Shown here: piece by piece, positions 4,837 to 5,098 of the stretch
How positions within the stretch are numbered: position 1 is the stretch's first letter
How the letters are laid out: each line of letters opens with the position of its first letter
From: an uncultured Nitrososphaerales archaeon
GTDB lineage: Archaea; Thermoproteota; Nitrososphaeria; Nitrososphaerales; JAAOZN01
Length of the DNA: 5,098 nucleotides
Assembly: GCA_938029515.1 (NCBI GenBank)
Contig: CALJAQ010000014.1
Coordinates: 1-5,098, forward strand
Direction of reading: 5' to 3'
Position numbers and translations under genes: made by a program
The notes under the pieces: generated by a model
The model's input: the letters and a program-made list of their open reading frames with translations, nothing else
Told to the model about the DNA's origin: nothing
The model's database searches: none

Positions 4837-4983
4837 TTGACTGAAAAGAACGGTGATAAATTAAGAATCATTGAATGTAAGTCTGTTAACACTGATTCTT
4901 GCAGAATCGTGATTAAGTACGCCGGCGAACCAAAAGTGGATATTAATCTTTGGCCTTACACTTTATGCTCTATTTCCTTTTGA
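4837..4983 (+). CDS. possible small leaderless gene, 48 residues
   Basis: From a TTG at 4837 the frame reads 48 residues (NGDKLRIIECKSVNTDSCRI is the N-terminal core, then a strand-rich part with VDINLWPY) and stops at TGA 4981. GTATAAGT at 4807-4814 is centred 27 bases upstream, which would make TTG the first codon of a leaderless message. The frame is open for eight more codons to the left, to a TAA at 4810. Alternating hydrophobic residues look like real protein, but the gene is short, lacks ATG, and its last 28 bases overlap the convergent gene at the window edge. It may be a fragment or chance. Function unknown. Confidence 0.3.
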   Translation: MTEKNGDKLRIIECKSVNTDSCRIVIKYAGEPKVDINLWPYTLCSISF

Positions 4984-5098
4984 GTGTTTCCATAGGATCT
5001 GAGCTCATTCAATACCGATTTGGATCTAGTTTCTTTGTAGGCTTTTCCCTGACGCAGCCGCGCGCGCATAAATGCTGTGTCTTCTTTTTCTACAAGGA
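4956..5098 (-). CDS. C-terminal part of an unidentified gene, runs off the window
   Basis: The minus-strand frame is open from the window edge for 46 codons and ends at TAA 4956. It is highly charged and mostly helical: an in-frame ATG opens MRARLRQGKAYKETRSKSVL, followed by NELRSYGNTQKEIEHKV. The start is outside the window, or the ATG 5070 could start a 37-residue product. I do not recognise it; the short basic-acidic helices would suit a DNA-binding or antitoxin-like tail, which is only an impression. It lies on the side of the tRNA fragment where an integrated element would be. Confidence 0.45.
   Translation of the reverse strand, partial: LVEKEDTAFMRARLRQGKAYKETRSKSVLNELRSYGNTQKEIEHKV

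Noticed and set aside
1..5098. CRISPR array, transposase or toxin-antitoxin system
   Set aside because: No regularly spaced repeats, no transposase motifs and no terminal inverted repeats were seen. The small unknown frames give no toxin or antitoxin signature.

Overview
The window looks archaeal, probably a thermophilic member of the Thermoproteota/TACK group, although the exact lineage cannot be read from it. The evidence is a tRNA-Val without a 3' CCA, A/T-rich TATA-type promoters placed about 25 bases before start codons or predicted transcript starts, codon use rich in AGA/AGG/ATA, and an MscL-family remnant of the type I remember from archaea.

Layout, left to right. Positions 1-74 hold tRNA-Val(GAC), lacking only its first base. 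Positions 178-1035 are a minus-strand two-gene unit: a nitroreductase-family flavoprotein followed, 3 bases later, by a small helical protein that resembles DUF6092. Diverging from it at 1209-1429 is a broken MscL-family gene on the plus strand, with a frameshift and an in-frame amber codon, followed by an orphan reading frame to 1555. A small two-helix membrane protein lies on the minus strand (1533-1868). Its true start may be at 1906, one base out of frame. Positions 1869-2504 contain no intact gene that I can support, only short protein-like remnants. A 78-residue orphan gene (2505-2741, minus) diverges from the best-supported gene of the window, a full-length tryptophanase (2881-4257, plus) with its own promoter.

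Right of the tryptophanase the DNA is again degraded. A small minus-strand gene broken by two ambers and a frameshift (4316-4563) is followed by a stretch without a gene, then a 3' tRNA fragment (4778-4800, minus) that looks like an attachment-site scar. Two short reading frames beyond it (4837-4983 plus; 4956-5098 minus, running off the window) would lie inside the putative integrated element.

Functionally, the tryptophanase should split tryptophan into indole, pyruvate and ammonia, and the nitroreductase should be an FMN redox enzyme. No gene set in the window links them. I did not find a convincing new multi-gene system. The main interest is the archaeal tryptophanase, the cluster of decayed small genes whose interrupting codons are all TAG, and the tRNA scar. 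All family assignments are from memory of the families, not from a search.
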